Shown: positions 1 through 6,241 of the stretch, piece by piece
Layout of the letters: each line of letters starts with the position of its first letter
Numbering within the stretch: the first letter of the stretch is position 1
NCBI GenBank assembly: GCA_900546485.1
Contig: URDK01000117.1
Span: 1-6,617, forward strand
Reading direction: 5' to 3'
Length of the DNA: 6,617 bases
Source of the DNA: an uncultured Eubacteriales bacterium
GTDB taxonomy: Bacteria; Bacillota; Clostridia; Oscillospirales; Oscillospiraceae
Notes under the pieces: generated by a model
Databases searched by the model: none
Told to the model about the DNA's origin: nothing
Seen by the model: the letters and a program-made list of their open reading frames with translations, nothing else
Translations under genes and position numbers: made by a program

Positions 1-1745
1 TGCGCTACGGCGACAAGAGCGGCAGCCTGCTGGGCATACTGGACTTTACCAAGACTCCCATGGGCGGGCGGCTGCTGCGCTCCTGGGTGGAGCGCCCGCT
101 GCTCTCGGCGGCGGAGATAGGCCGCAGGCACGCGGCCGTGCAGGAGCTCTTCTCCGACAACATGCGCCGCGCGGAGCTCATCCGCGCCATGACCGGCATG
201 GGAGACATGCTCCGCATACTCGCCCGCGTCTCCAACGGCACCGCCAGCCCCCGGGACCTCAACGTCCTCATGCGCGCCGCCGAGCGCGTGCCGGACATGC
301 TCGCACTTTTGCAAAACAGCAGCTCCGCGCTGCTTCGGAACGCCGCCAAGATGGACAGCCTTGCCGACGTCTGCTCCGACATCAGCTCCGCCATCAGCGA
401 CAAGCCGAACCTCCTCGTCCACGAGGGCGGCATACTGCGCGAGGGCTACTCTGAGCAGGTGGACCGTCTGCGCACGGTCCGCGACAAGGGCACCAAGCTC
501 ATAACCGAGATGGAGACCGCCGAGCGCGAGCGCACGGGCATAAAACGCCTCAAAATAGGCTACAACAGGGTCTACGGCTACTACATCGACGTGCCCAAGA
601 CCTTCACCGGCGAGCTGCCAGAGGACTATATCCGCAAGCAGACGCTCGTCGCCAACGAGCGCTACTTCACCGCCGAGCTCAAGCAGCTCGAGACCGAGCT
701 CACCACGGCGCAGGAACGGGTCTGCCAGCTCGAGTACAAGTACTTCTGCGACCTGCGCGACTCCATAGCCGACCGCGTGGAGCGCATCCAGGCCACGGCC
801 GAGCAGATCGCCATCGTGGACACGCTCTGCTCCCTCGCTGAGGCCGCCGTGCGCTACAACTACTGCCGCCCGGAGTTCGACCTCTCGGGGACCATCGACA
901 TCAAGGACGGCCGCCACCCGGTGGTAGAGCGGCTGCAGAAGGACACGCTCTTCGTGCCCAACGACGCGCACCTCGACCAGTCGGACGAGCGCGTGCTCAT
1001 CATAACCGGCCCGAACATGGCCGGCAAGAGCACCTACATGCGCCAGACGGCGCTCATAGTGCTCATGGCCCAGATAGGCTCCTTCGTCCCGGCGCGCAGC
1101 GCCACTCTGAGCGTTGTGGACAGGGTGTTCACGCGCATAGGCGCCTCGGACGACCTCTCGGCCGGGCAGAGCACCTTTATGGTGGAGATGAGCGAGGTGG
1201 CGGGCATACTGCGCTCGGCCACGCGCAACAGCCTCATACTCCTCGACGAGATAGGCCGCGGCACCTCCACCTACGACGGCATGGCCATAGCCCGAGCCGT
1301 ACTCGAATTCTGCGCCGACAAGCGCAGGCTGGGGGCCAAGACCCTCTTTTCCACCCACTATCACGAGCTGACCGATCTCGAGGGCCAGATCTCCGGAGTC
1401 TGCAACTACTATATAACCGCGCGCAAGCAGGGCGGCAGCCTCATCTTTTTGCGCAAGGTGGTGCGCGGAGCGGCGGACGAGAGCTACGGCATCGAGGTCG
1501 CCAAGCTCGCCGGGGTGCCGGACAGCGTCATAGAGCGCGCGAAAAAGTGCCTCGACGAGCTACTCTCCGGCGCCGTGGACCTCAGCGCGCCGCGCGCCGC
1601 GCGCGTCGACGACGGACAGCTCAGCCTCGGCGACGCCGCGGGCGAGGAGGTGCTCGAGCGGCTGCGCGCCGTTGCGCTTGACACGATGTCGCCCATCGAG
1701 GCGATGAACCTTTTGTATGAGCTCAAGAGAAAGCTGGAGGGCTGA
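1..1745 (+). CDS. mutS: DNA mismatch repair protein MutS, 5' end cut by window edge
   Basis: MutS recognises mismatches and small loops in newly replicated DNA as a dimer and uses ATP to recruit the repair machinery. The first full codon is at 3 and 580 residues are visible; the family is usually around 850-900, so the N-terminal mismatch-binding and connector domains lie outside the window. The visible part starts in the lever domain (MGGRLLRSWVERPL near 60-101). The clamp domain has GYNRVYGYYI (558-587). The ATPase has Walker A GPNMAGKST (1008-1034), the signature region SAGQSTFMVEMSE, Walker B LILLDE (1233-1250) followed by GRGTSTYDG, and the STHYHE switch. The dimerisation helix-turn-helix contains YGIEVAKLAGVP. 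The C-terminus ends in a clamp-binding-like motif, QLSLG (1617-1631), then a conserved SPIEAMNLLYELK tail. The stop (1743-1745) overlaps the next start, suggesting coupled translation. Identification is very secure. Confidence 0.97.
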   Translation, partial: RYGDKSGSLLGILDFTKTPMGGRLLRSWVERPLLSAAEIGRRHAAVQELFSDNMRRAELIRAMTGMGDMLRILARVSNGTASPRDLNVLMRAAERVPDMLALLQNSSSALLRNAAKMDSLADVCSDISSAISDKPNLLVHEGGILREGYSEQVDRLRTVRDKGTKLITEMETAERERTGIKRLKIGYNRVYGYYIDVPKTFTGELPEDYIRKQTLVANERYFTAELKQLETELTTAQERVCQLEYKYFCDLRDSIADRVERIQATAEQIAIVDTLCSLAEAAVRYNYCRPEFDLSGTIDIKDGRHPVVERLQKDTLFVPNDAHLDQSDERVLIITGPNMAGKSTYMRQTALIVLMAQIGSFVPARSATLSVVDRVFTRIGASDDLSAGQSTFMVEMSEVAGILRSATRNSLILLDEIGRGTSTYDGMAIARAVLEFCADKRRLGAKTLFSTHYHELTDLEGQISGVCNYYITARKQGGSLIFLRKVVRGAADESYGIEVAKLAGVPDSVIERAKKCLDELLSGAVDLSAPRAARVDDGQLSLGDAAGEEVLERLRAVALDTMSPIEAMNLLYELKRKLEG

Positions 1746-2485
1746 TGGATAAGCGACCCATACCTTATGCAAGCGAATTTGAAAACCAGATGACCCGGGG
1801 CGAGATCATCGCCGCGGCGATATACCTGCCCATACACGCCGTGGGCCTGCCCCTGATCCTGGGCTGGATGGCCGGGCTCGTGCCCGCAATATCGCAGCTT
1901 ACAAATTCCGAGCTGAATATCCTCTATTACAGCATCGGACTCGTCTATATGCTGCTGTTCCTCCGCCGCTTCCTGCGCCGGAGCTTCGACACCGCACTCG
2001 ACGCGAAGGGACGCTTCGTTTTGAGCATCATCGGCGGCTACGCCGCGGACCTCGCGCTCAGCTTCATCCTCAGCTCGCTGATACTCATTGCCGGACTTGA
2101 GCTCGGCAATTCGCCGAACAACGTGGCCATCATGTCCGAGGCCTCCACGGACTATACGCGCATCGCCGTGCTTTCCATCGCGCTTGCGCCCATGGTGGAG
2201 GAGCCGCTCTTCCGGGGACTGCTCTTCGGCTGCATCCGGCCCAGGAGTCGGCTGCTGGCCTACGTCGTCTCCGCTGCGCTCTTTTCGCTCTACCACGTCT
2301 GGCAGTACGTGGCCGTGACCGGCGATCTCTCGCTGCTGCTCTACTGCCTGCTGTACCTGCCCGTGTCCGTCGGCCTCGCCTGGGCCTACGACCGCAGCGG
2401 CAGCATCTGGGCGCCCATGGTGATGCACGCCATCATAAATGCCATGAGCCTCTCCATCCTCAACAGCGGTGCGCTGGGAGTATAA
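1745..2485 (+). CDS. CPBP-family intramembrane metalloprotease (Abi/CAAX protease-like)
   Basis: This is a 246-residue polytopic membrane protein. The three CPBP motifs are present: E152-E153-P-L-F-R157-G (EExxxR), F180-S-L-Y-H184 (FxxxH) and H228-A-I-I-N232 (HxxxN). These glutamates and histidines form the metal-dependent active site inside the membrane in the family. Hydrophobic stretches lie near residues 21-50, 58-76, 91-119, 138-150, 169-190, 196-214 and 221-238. Bacterial members are variously linked to bacteriocin self-immunity, peptide maturation or regulated proteolysis, and the substrate here cannot be inferred. The ATG at 1745 overlaps the mutS stop as TGATG. A GGAGGG at 1736-1741 lies only 3 bases upstream, so expression probably relies on translational coupling. 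The next in-frame ATG (1790) has no ribosome site. There is no bacteriocin-like gene nearby. The family call is firm; the role is unknown. Confidence 0.9.
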   Translation: MDKRPIPYASEFENQMTRGEIIAAAIYLPIHAVGLPLILGWMAGLVPAISQLTNSELNILYYSIGLVYMLLFLRRFLRRSFDTALDAKGRFVLSIIGGYAADLALSFILSSLILIAGLELGNSPNNVAIMSEASTDYTRIAVLSIALAPMVEEPLFRGLLFGCIRPRSRLLAYVVSAALFSLYHVWQYVAVTGDLSLLLYCLLYLPVSVGLAWAYDRSGSIWAPMVMHAIINAMSLSILNSGALGV

Positions 2486-2546
2486 TCAAATCTTTCTGCG
2501 AATTTACACAAAGTTCGTTGTATCTTCATCCGCCGGGTGCTACCAT
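2481..2546 (+). promoter_or_regulatory. candidate promoter region for fbp
   Basis: The 91-base gap before fbp is much more AT-rich than the flanking genes. Two weak promoter candidates are visible. One is a perfect TATAAT (2481-2486) overlapping the CPBP stop, with no good -35 at the right distance. The other is TTGTAT (2518-2523), a 17-base spacer, then TACCAT (2541-2546). No intrinsic terminator is visible in the gap, so fbp could also be read through from mutS and the protease gene. Confidence 0.35.
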
Positions 2547-2559
2547 GTTCGTATATTTT

Positions 2560-2567
2560 AAGGAGGA
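2560..2567 (+). promoter_or_regulatory. strong ribosome binding site of fbp
   Basis: AAGGAGGA sits 9 bases before the ATG at 2577, an ideal match to the 16S anti-Shine-Dalgarno, and fixes the fbp start. Confidence 0.9.
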
Positions 2568-2576
2568 ATCGCAATC

Positions 2577-4460
2577 ATGGGCGACTTTTCACGCGAATAC
2601 CTGGAGCTTCTGGCCGAAAAATACCCGAATGAGGCGGCCGTGTGCTCCGAGATAATAAACCTCAGCGCCATCCTCACCCTGCCCAAGGGCACGGAGCACT
2701 TCATAAGCGACCTGCACGGCGAGTACGGCGCGGTGAGGCACATACTCAACAACTGCTCCGGCGTAATACTCGAGAAGGTCCGCCGGCTCTTTGAGGACAC
2801 GCAGGGCGAGGCGAAGTGCCGCGCGCTCTGTTCCGTCATCTACTACCCCATAGAGGAGCTTGCCTGCCTGCGCGAGCGCGGCGAGCTGGACAACGCCCGC
2901 CTGCGCGAGATACTCGAGCAGCTCTGCCTGCTGGCTGAGACGCTCTCGGGCAAGTACACCCGCGGCTATGTGCGCCGCCAGATGCCGGCCGACTGGGAGT
3001 TCGTGCTCGACGAGCTGCTGCACATCCAGCGCGACGAGGACGCGAATCAGCACCGCTATCACGACGCCATACTCGACAGCGTCATAGCCACCGGCGCCGC
3101 AGACAGCGTAATAGCTGCGCTCGCAGAGCTCATAAAGCGCCTCGCCGTGGACAGGCTCCACGTCGTCGGAGACATCTTCGACCGCGGTCCCGAGCCCGCG
3201 CGCATCGTGGACATGCTCATGCAGCACCCGAACCTCGACATCCAGTGGGGCAACCACGACATACTCTGGCTGGGCGCGGCGGCGGGCAGCGCGGCCTGCG
3301 TCTTCACCGTGCTGCGCATCAGCGCCGACTACGGCAATACCATGACGCTCGAGCGGCGCTACGGCGTCTCGCTCCGGCCTCTCTACGAGTTCTGCGAGCG
3401 CGTCTACGGCGACTCGGAGAAAAAGACCGTGCACCAGGCCCTTTCCGTCCTCGGCTTCAAGCTCGAGGGCCACGTCATCATGCGCCACCCCGGATACGAG
3501 ATGAACGACCGCCTGATGCTCAACCGCATAAACTACGACGACTGGACCGTGGAGCTCGACTCGGGGACCTATCCCCTCAACACCGACCGCTTCCCGACCG
3601 TGGACCCGAAGGACCCCTACCGGCTCACGAGCGAGGAGGGTGCGCTGGTGGAGGAGTACGTCTCCGCCTTCAAGGAGAGCCAGCCGCTCAGGCGCCACCT
3701 CGACTTTATCTACCAGAAGGGCAGCACCTACCTCTGCTGCAACGGCAACCTGCTCTACCACGGCTGCATCCCCATGACGCCGGACGGCAAGTTCGCCAGC
3801 GTGCGCCACGGCGGCCGCTGGTACTCCGGGCGGGAGCTGATGGACTACGCCGACGCTGTGGTCAAGAGCGCCTGGGCGCGCGGTGACGAGTCCGCGCTGG
3901 ACATGATGTGGTACCTCTGGTGCGGCAACAACAGCCCCTTCTCAGGCAGGGTGTTCCACACCTTCGAGCGCGCCGTTGTCGACGACAAGAGCACCTGGGT
4001 CGAGCCGAAGAACCCCTACTTCAGCCACTGGGAGGACGAGGAGGCCGTGAAGATGATCCTCGCCGAGTTCGGCCTGGACCCGGAGCGCGGCCACATCATA
4101 AACGGCCACACGCCCGTGAAGGCCAAGAAGGGCGAGAGCCCCGTGAAGGCAGGCGGCAGGCTGTTTATCATCGACGGCGGTTTCTGCAAGGCCTATCAGG
4201 CCACGACGGGCATCGCCGGCTATACGCTGATATACAGCTCGCACGGCATCCGGCTCAAGAGCCACCGCCCCTTCGAGGGCGTGGCCAAGGTGCTCAGCGA
4301 GAACGCGGACATGGAGTCCGATTCCGTGCCCGTTGAATTTTTCCCGACGCGGCGGTATATAGCCGACACCGACGAGGGAGAGCGCCTGCGCCGGAGGATA
4401 GAGGCACTGAACGCCCTGCTGGCGGCCTACCGGACGGGACAGCTGCAGCAGCAGAGATAA
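2577..4460 (+). CDS. fbp: Class III fructose-1,6-bisphosphatase
   Basis: This cytoplasmic enzyme hydrolyses fructose 1,6-bisphosphate to fructose 6-phosphate and phosphate, the committed step of gluconeogenesis. The class III type is characteristic of Firmicutes. The protein has 627 residues, close to the roughly 640-670 usual for the family. It carries the metallophosphoesterase core in order: FISDLHGEY with D45 and H47, VVGDIFDRGPEP with D199, D202 and R203, WGNHD with N226, H227 and D228, then LLYHGC with H395 and NGHTPV with H511. C-terminal family segments follow, such as the FIIDGGFCKAYQ region near residues 530-541. These residues should bind the two-metal centre. The start is supported by an AAGGAGGA ribosome site. 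The only close neighbour in the same unit is the zinc-ribbon/TM2 gene 21 bases downstream, which gives no metabolic clue. No frameshift or missing key residue is seen. Confidence 0.97.
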   Translation: MGDFSREYLELLAEKYPNEAAVCSEIINLSAILTLPKGTEHFISDLHGEYGAVRHILNNCSGVILEKVRRLFEDTQGEAKCRALCSVIYYPIEELACLRERGELDNARLREILEQLCLLAETLSGKYTRGYVRRQMPADWEFVLDELLHIQRDEDANQHRYHDAILDSVIATGAADSVIAALAELIKRLAVDRLHVVGDIFDRGPEPARIVDMLMQHPNLDIQWGNHDILWLGAAAGSAACVFTVLRISADYGNTMTLERRYGVSLRPLYEFCERVYGDSEKKTVHQALSVLGFKLEGHVIMRHPGYEMNDRLMLNRINYDDWTVELDSGTYPLNTDRFPTVDPKDPYRLTSEEGALVEEYVSAFKESQPLRRHLDFIYQKGSTYLCCNGNLLYHGCIPMTPDGKFASVRHGGRWYSGRELMDYADAVVKSAWARGDESALDMMWYLWCGNNSPFSGRVFHTFERAVVDDKSTWVEPKNPYFSHWEDEEAVKMILAEFGLDPERGHIINGHTPVKAKKGESPVKAGGRLFIIDGGFCKAYQATTGIAGYTLIYSSHGIRLKSHRPFEGVAKVLSENADMESDSVPVEFFPTRRYIADTDEGERLRRRIEALNALLAAYRTGQLQQQR

Positions 4461-4481
4461 GAAAAGAGAGGGAGACTGGAC

Positions 4482-5120
4482 ATGAGCGGAGCGTTTGCGG
4501 CCCAGGAGACAGGGGAGGTGTTCTGCCCGCACTGCGGGGCGGCTGTCGCCGAGGGCGACAACTGCTGCTGGCACTGCGGCGAGCGGCTGCCCAAGGGCCG
4601 GAGCTGGTGCCCGGAGTGCGGCAGGCGTTTTGCAGGAGGGCAGGAGAAGTGCCCGAACTGCGGCACGGCTACCCTGCCGGGCGAACCGCCCCAGGCAAAG
4701 CGGAGCGAGCCGGAGCCCGAACCGGAGCCGCAGCCGGAACCCGAGCAGTTCGAGCCCCGGCGCGGTCAGGAACGGGCGCGCGTCGAGCCGGACATGGGGG
4801 CGGGCTACAACTACGACGAGCGCCGCCGTTACGAGGAATACCGGAGCTATGACCGCGGCTACGACAGCGGATACCGGCGCGGCTGGGACGAGGCGAGGCG
4901 GCGCGGCATGCGCTCCGAGAAGGACTGGCTGGTCGCGCTGATACTCTCTGTGGTGGTGGGCGTGCTCGGCGTGCACCGCTTCTACGTGGGCAAGATAGGC
5001 ACGGGGCTGCTCTGGCTCTTCACCGGAGGCTGCTTCGGCATAGGTTGGCTCGTGGATCTCATAATGATAGCCTGCGGCAAATTCCGGGACAAAAAAGGCT
5101 TTGTGCTGACGCCCCGGTGA
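4482..5120 (+). CDS. Zinc-ribbon and TM2-domain membrane protein
   Basis: This is a 212-residue protein of unknown function with three clear parts. Residues 15-60 carry two zinc ribbons: C15-P-H-C18 with C29-W-H-C32, and C43-P-E-C46 with C57-P-N-C60. C28 is an extra cysteine. Residues 66-145 form a charged, low-complexity linker, first a Pro-Glu repeat (76-88), then a Tyr/Arg/Gly-rich part (109-142). Residues 147-206 are a TM2 domain: a first membrane helix near 149-164, the family GVHRFYVGK turn (163-171) and a second helix near 174-198, ending in KKGF. The zinc ribbons probably face the cytoplasm and the linker tethers them to the membrane. GAGGGAG (4468-4474), 7 bases upstream, supports the start. 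The gene is 21 bases after fbp and probably co-transcribed with it. TM2 proteins in bacteria have no settled role. The domain call is firm and the function is open. Confidence 0.88.
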   Translation: MSGAFAAQETGEVFCPHCGAAVAEGDNCCWHCGERLPKGRSWCPECGRRFAGGQEKCPNCGTATLPGEPPQAKRSEPEPEPEPQPEPEQFEPRRGQERARVEPDMGAGYNYDERRRYEEYRSYDRGYDSGYRRGWDEARRRGMRSEKDWLVALILSVVVGVLGVHRFYVGKIGTGLLWLFTGGCFGIGWLVDLIMIACGKFRDKKGFVLTPR

Positions 5121-5136
5121 GCTCAAAAAATAAGTG

Positions 5137-5165
5137 TTGACACGAGAGCCGGAACATGCTATTAT
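5137..5165 (+). promoter_or_regulatory. strong promoter of the initiator tRNA pair
   Basis: The perfect -35 TTGACA (5137-5142) is followed by a 17-base spacer and TATTAT (5160-5165), which is preceded by TGC (an extended -10). Transcription should start near 5172, about 10 bases before the first tRNA-like sequence. A second -10-like TATAAT lies at 5163-5168, but with a 20-base spacer. Confidence 0.85.
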
Positions 5166-5171
5166 AATAAG

Positions 5172-5177
<6 letters not shown>
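5144..5177 (+). repeat. 7-bp perfect inverted repeat bracketing the tRNA promoter -10
   Basis: GAGAGCC (5144-5150) and GGCTCTC (5171-5177) are perfect reverse complements separated by 20 bases that contain the -10 element. The right arm covers the expected transcription start. It could be an operator, a cruciform or RNA pairing, or chance. Confidence 0.55.
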
Positions 5178-5373
<196 letters not shown>

Positions 5374-5379
5374 TCTTGA

Positions 5380-5418
5380 GTGGATGTAACTGATTTCAGT
5401 TACATCCGCTTCTTTTTT
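5380..5418 (+). terminator. strong intrinsic terminator after tRNA-fMet
   Basis: A 13-bp stem (5380-5392 with 5397-5409, one G:T pair) with a 4-base ATTT loop is followed by TTCTTTTTT. It lies 7 bases after the tRNA CCA and ends the stable-RNA unit. Confidence 0.95.
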
Positions 5419-5429
5419 ACCTGAAAGTA

Positions 5430-5458
5430 TTGACACGGGCATCATTCGTGAGTATACT
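5430..5458 (+). promoter_or_regulatory. strong promoter of the nucleotidyltransferase gene
   Basis: TTGACA (5430-5435), a 17-base spacer and TATACT (5453-5458) make a near-consensus housekeeping promoter just after the terminator. Transcription should start near 5465, leaving a leader of about 52 bases. Like the tRNA promoter, its -35 is followed by CG (TTGACACG). Confidence 0.85.
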
Positions 5459-5465
5459 ATGATGA

Positions 5466-5484
5466 TTTAGCGAGAAACGCTGAA
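5466..5484 (+). other. 5' end hairpin of the nucleotidyltransferase mRNA
   Basis: TTTAGCG (5466-5472) and CGCTGAA (5478-5484) form a 7-bp stem (one T:G pair) with a 5-base AGAAA loop, almost exactly at the expected transcript start. It may stabilise the 5' end of the mRNA. It also ties up the A of the upstream ATG at 5484, another reason to prefer the later start. Confidence 0.5.
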
Positions 5485-5516
5485 TGGGTGGCATTGGAAG
5501 AGAAAGGATTCATAAT

Positions 5517-6173
5517 ATGAAACACGATTTCAAGTTCATATCCAAACATTCCCCACAGGTTAAGTCTGCCTATTCTGACCTTATGGAAATTCTCAGTCTT
5601 GTTCATGATGACTTGCGGAAGCAATACACTTTTCAGCATGAGCCTGTTGGCAGTTACTCTCGAAATATGATAACCTATGATGCAAAATCAAATATCGGTT
5701 TCGATTTTGACATCAATATTTATCCCAACGATGAAGAAAATTGTTTCACTGCAAAACAGATTAAATTACTGTTCAAGCAATCATTGGATAAATTTGCGCA
5801 TCGGTATGGCTACGACTTTGCCGAAGACTCAACTCGCGTCTTAACCATCAAAGTTAAGGACCGAAAAAATTCCCGTATACTTCACAGCGTTGATTTTGCT
5901 TTTGTAAATGACTATGAAGACGACGATGGATACGATTGTCAGGAGTACATTCACTATAACAAGAAGCAAAATGCTTATTCATGGTCAGAACAGTCTCAAG
6001 GATTCTATATGCTTCCGGAACGCTTTCAATGGATAAAAGGCAACGGGCTGAAAGACGAACTGGACGCGCTATACATCCGCAAGAAAAATAACAACGATGA
6101 TCCAAATAAGCATTCCCGTTCATTATTCGCCGAAGCGGTTAATGCTTGTTATAACGAGAATTGTGATGAATAG
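5517..6173 (+). CDS. Orphan nucleotidyltransferase-fold protein, substrate unknown
   Basis: This is a 218-residue soluble, hydrophilic protein with the signature of polymerase-beta-like nucleotidyltransferases: G45-S46 (VGSYSRN) after an N-terminal helix, the metal-binding pair D63-F-D65 (GFDFDINIY) and a likely third acid D126 on a later strand (HSVDFAFV). The GS-to-DxD distance (16 residues) is longer than in short MNT-type antitoxins. The C-terminal part has a YSWSEQSQGFY segment and a Lys/Asn-rich stretch, KKNNNDD, before a last helix; it matches no domain I can name. The ATG at 5517 is preferred because AAAGGA (5503-5508) lies 8 bases upstream; an in-frame ATG at 5484 would add 11 residues but has no ribosome site. 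The gene is AT-rich (about 38% G+C in a sample line) against about 67% in mutS, which suggests acquisition by transfer. CD-NTase, tRNA-modifying or antitoxin roles are all possible, but no effector, HEPN or toxin gene is adjacent. Confidence 0.75.
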   Translation: MKHDFKFISKHSPQVKSAYSDLMEILSLVHDDLRKQYTFQHEPVGSYSRNMITYDAKSNIGFDFDINIYPNDEENCFTAKQIKLLFKQSLDKFAHRYGYDFAEDSTRVLTIKVKDRKNSRILHSVDFAFVNDYEDDDGYDCQEYIHYNKKQNAYSWSEQSQGFYMLPERFQWIKGNGLKDELDALYIRKKNNNDDPNKHSRSLFAEAVNACYNENCDE

Positions 6174-6183
6174 GTTTTTGTGT

Positions 6184-6213
6184 ACGGAGCCGGTCACGCC
6201 TGCTCCGTTTCTT
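6184..6213 (+). terminator. weak intrinsic terminator after the nucleotidyltransferase gene
   Basis: ACGGAGC (6184-6190) and GCTCCGT (6202-6208) form a perfect 7-bp stem with an 11-base loop, followed by the interrupted T-rich run TTCTTCC. It begins 10 bases after the stop codon. The position is right; the long loop and broken T-run make it weaker than the tRNA terminator. Confidence 0.55.
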
Positions 6214-6241
6214 CCTCAAAAAAATCTTCAAAAAAGGCCTT

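Noticed and set aside
1484..2428. Long minus-strand open frame of 314 codons
   Set aside because: It lies antisense to mutS and the CPBP protease, is rich in His, Glu and Ala as expected for G+C-rich antisense frames, and has no recognisable domain.
2486..2576. Riboswitch or attenuator in the fbp leader
   Set aside because: Only a 5-bp stem with an 11-base loop (GCGAA/TTCGT, near 2498-2518) is visible, with no T-run and no known aptamer motif.
2589..3809. Minus-strand open frame of 406 codons
   Set aside because: It is antisense to fbp and caused by its high third-position G+C; the fbp frame carries all the catalytic motifs.
3245..3886. Plus-strand open frame of 213 codons within fbp
   Set aside because: It is an Arg/Pro/Ala-rich out-of-frame shadow of fbp without a ribosome site.
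3942..5126. Minus-strand open frame of 394 codons
   Set aside because: It is antisense to the end of fbp and the zinc-ribbon/TM2 gene, with low-complexity composition and no domain.
5484..5516. Upstream ATG adding 11 residues to the nucleotidyltransferase
   Set aside because: It has no ribosome site and lies at the end of a hairpin, while the ATG at 5517 has AAAGGA at good spacing.
5517..6173. Complete CBASS operon
   Set aside because: The nucleotidyltransferase signature alone is not enough; no effector, Cap2/Cap3 or other CBASS gene is in the window.
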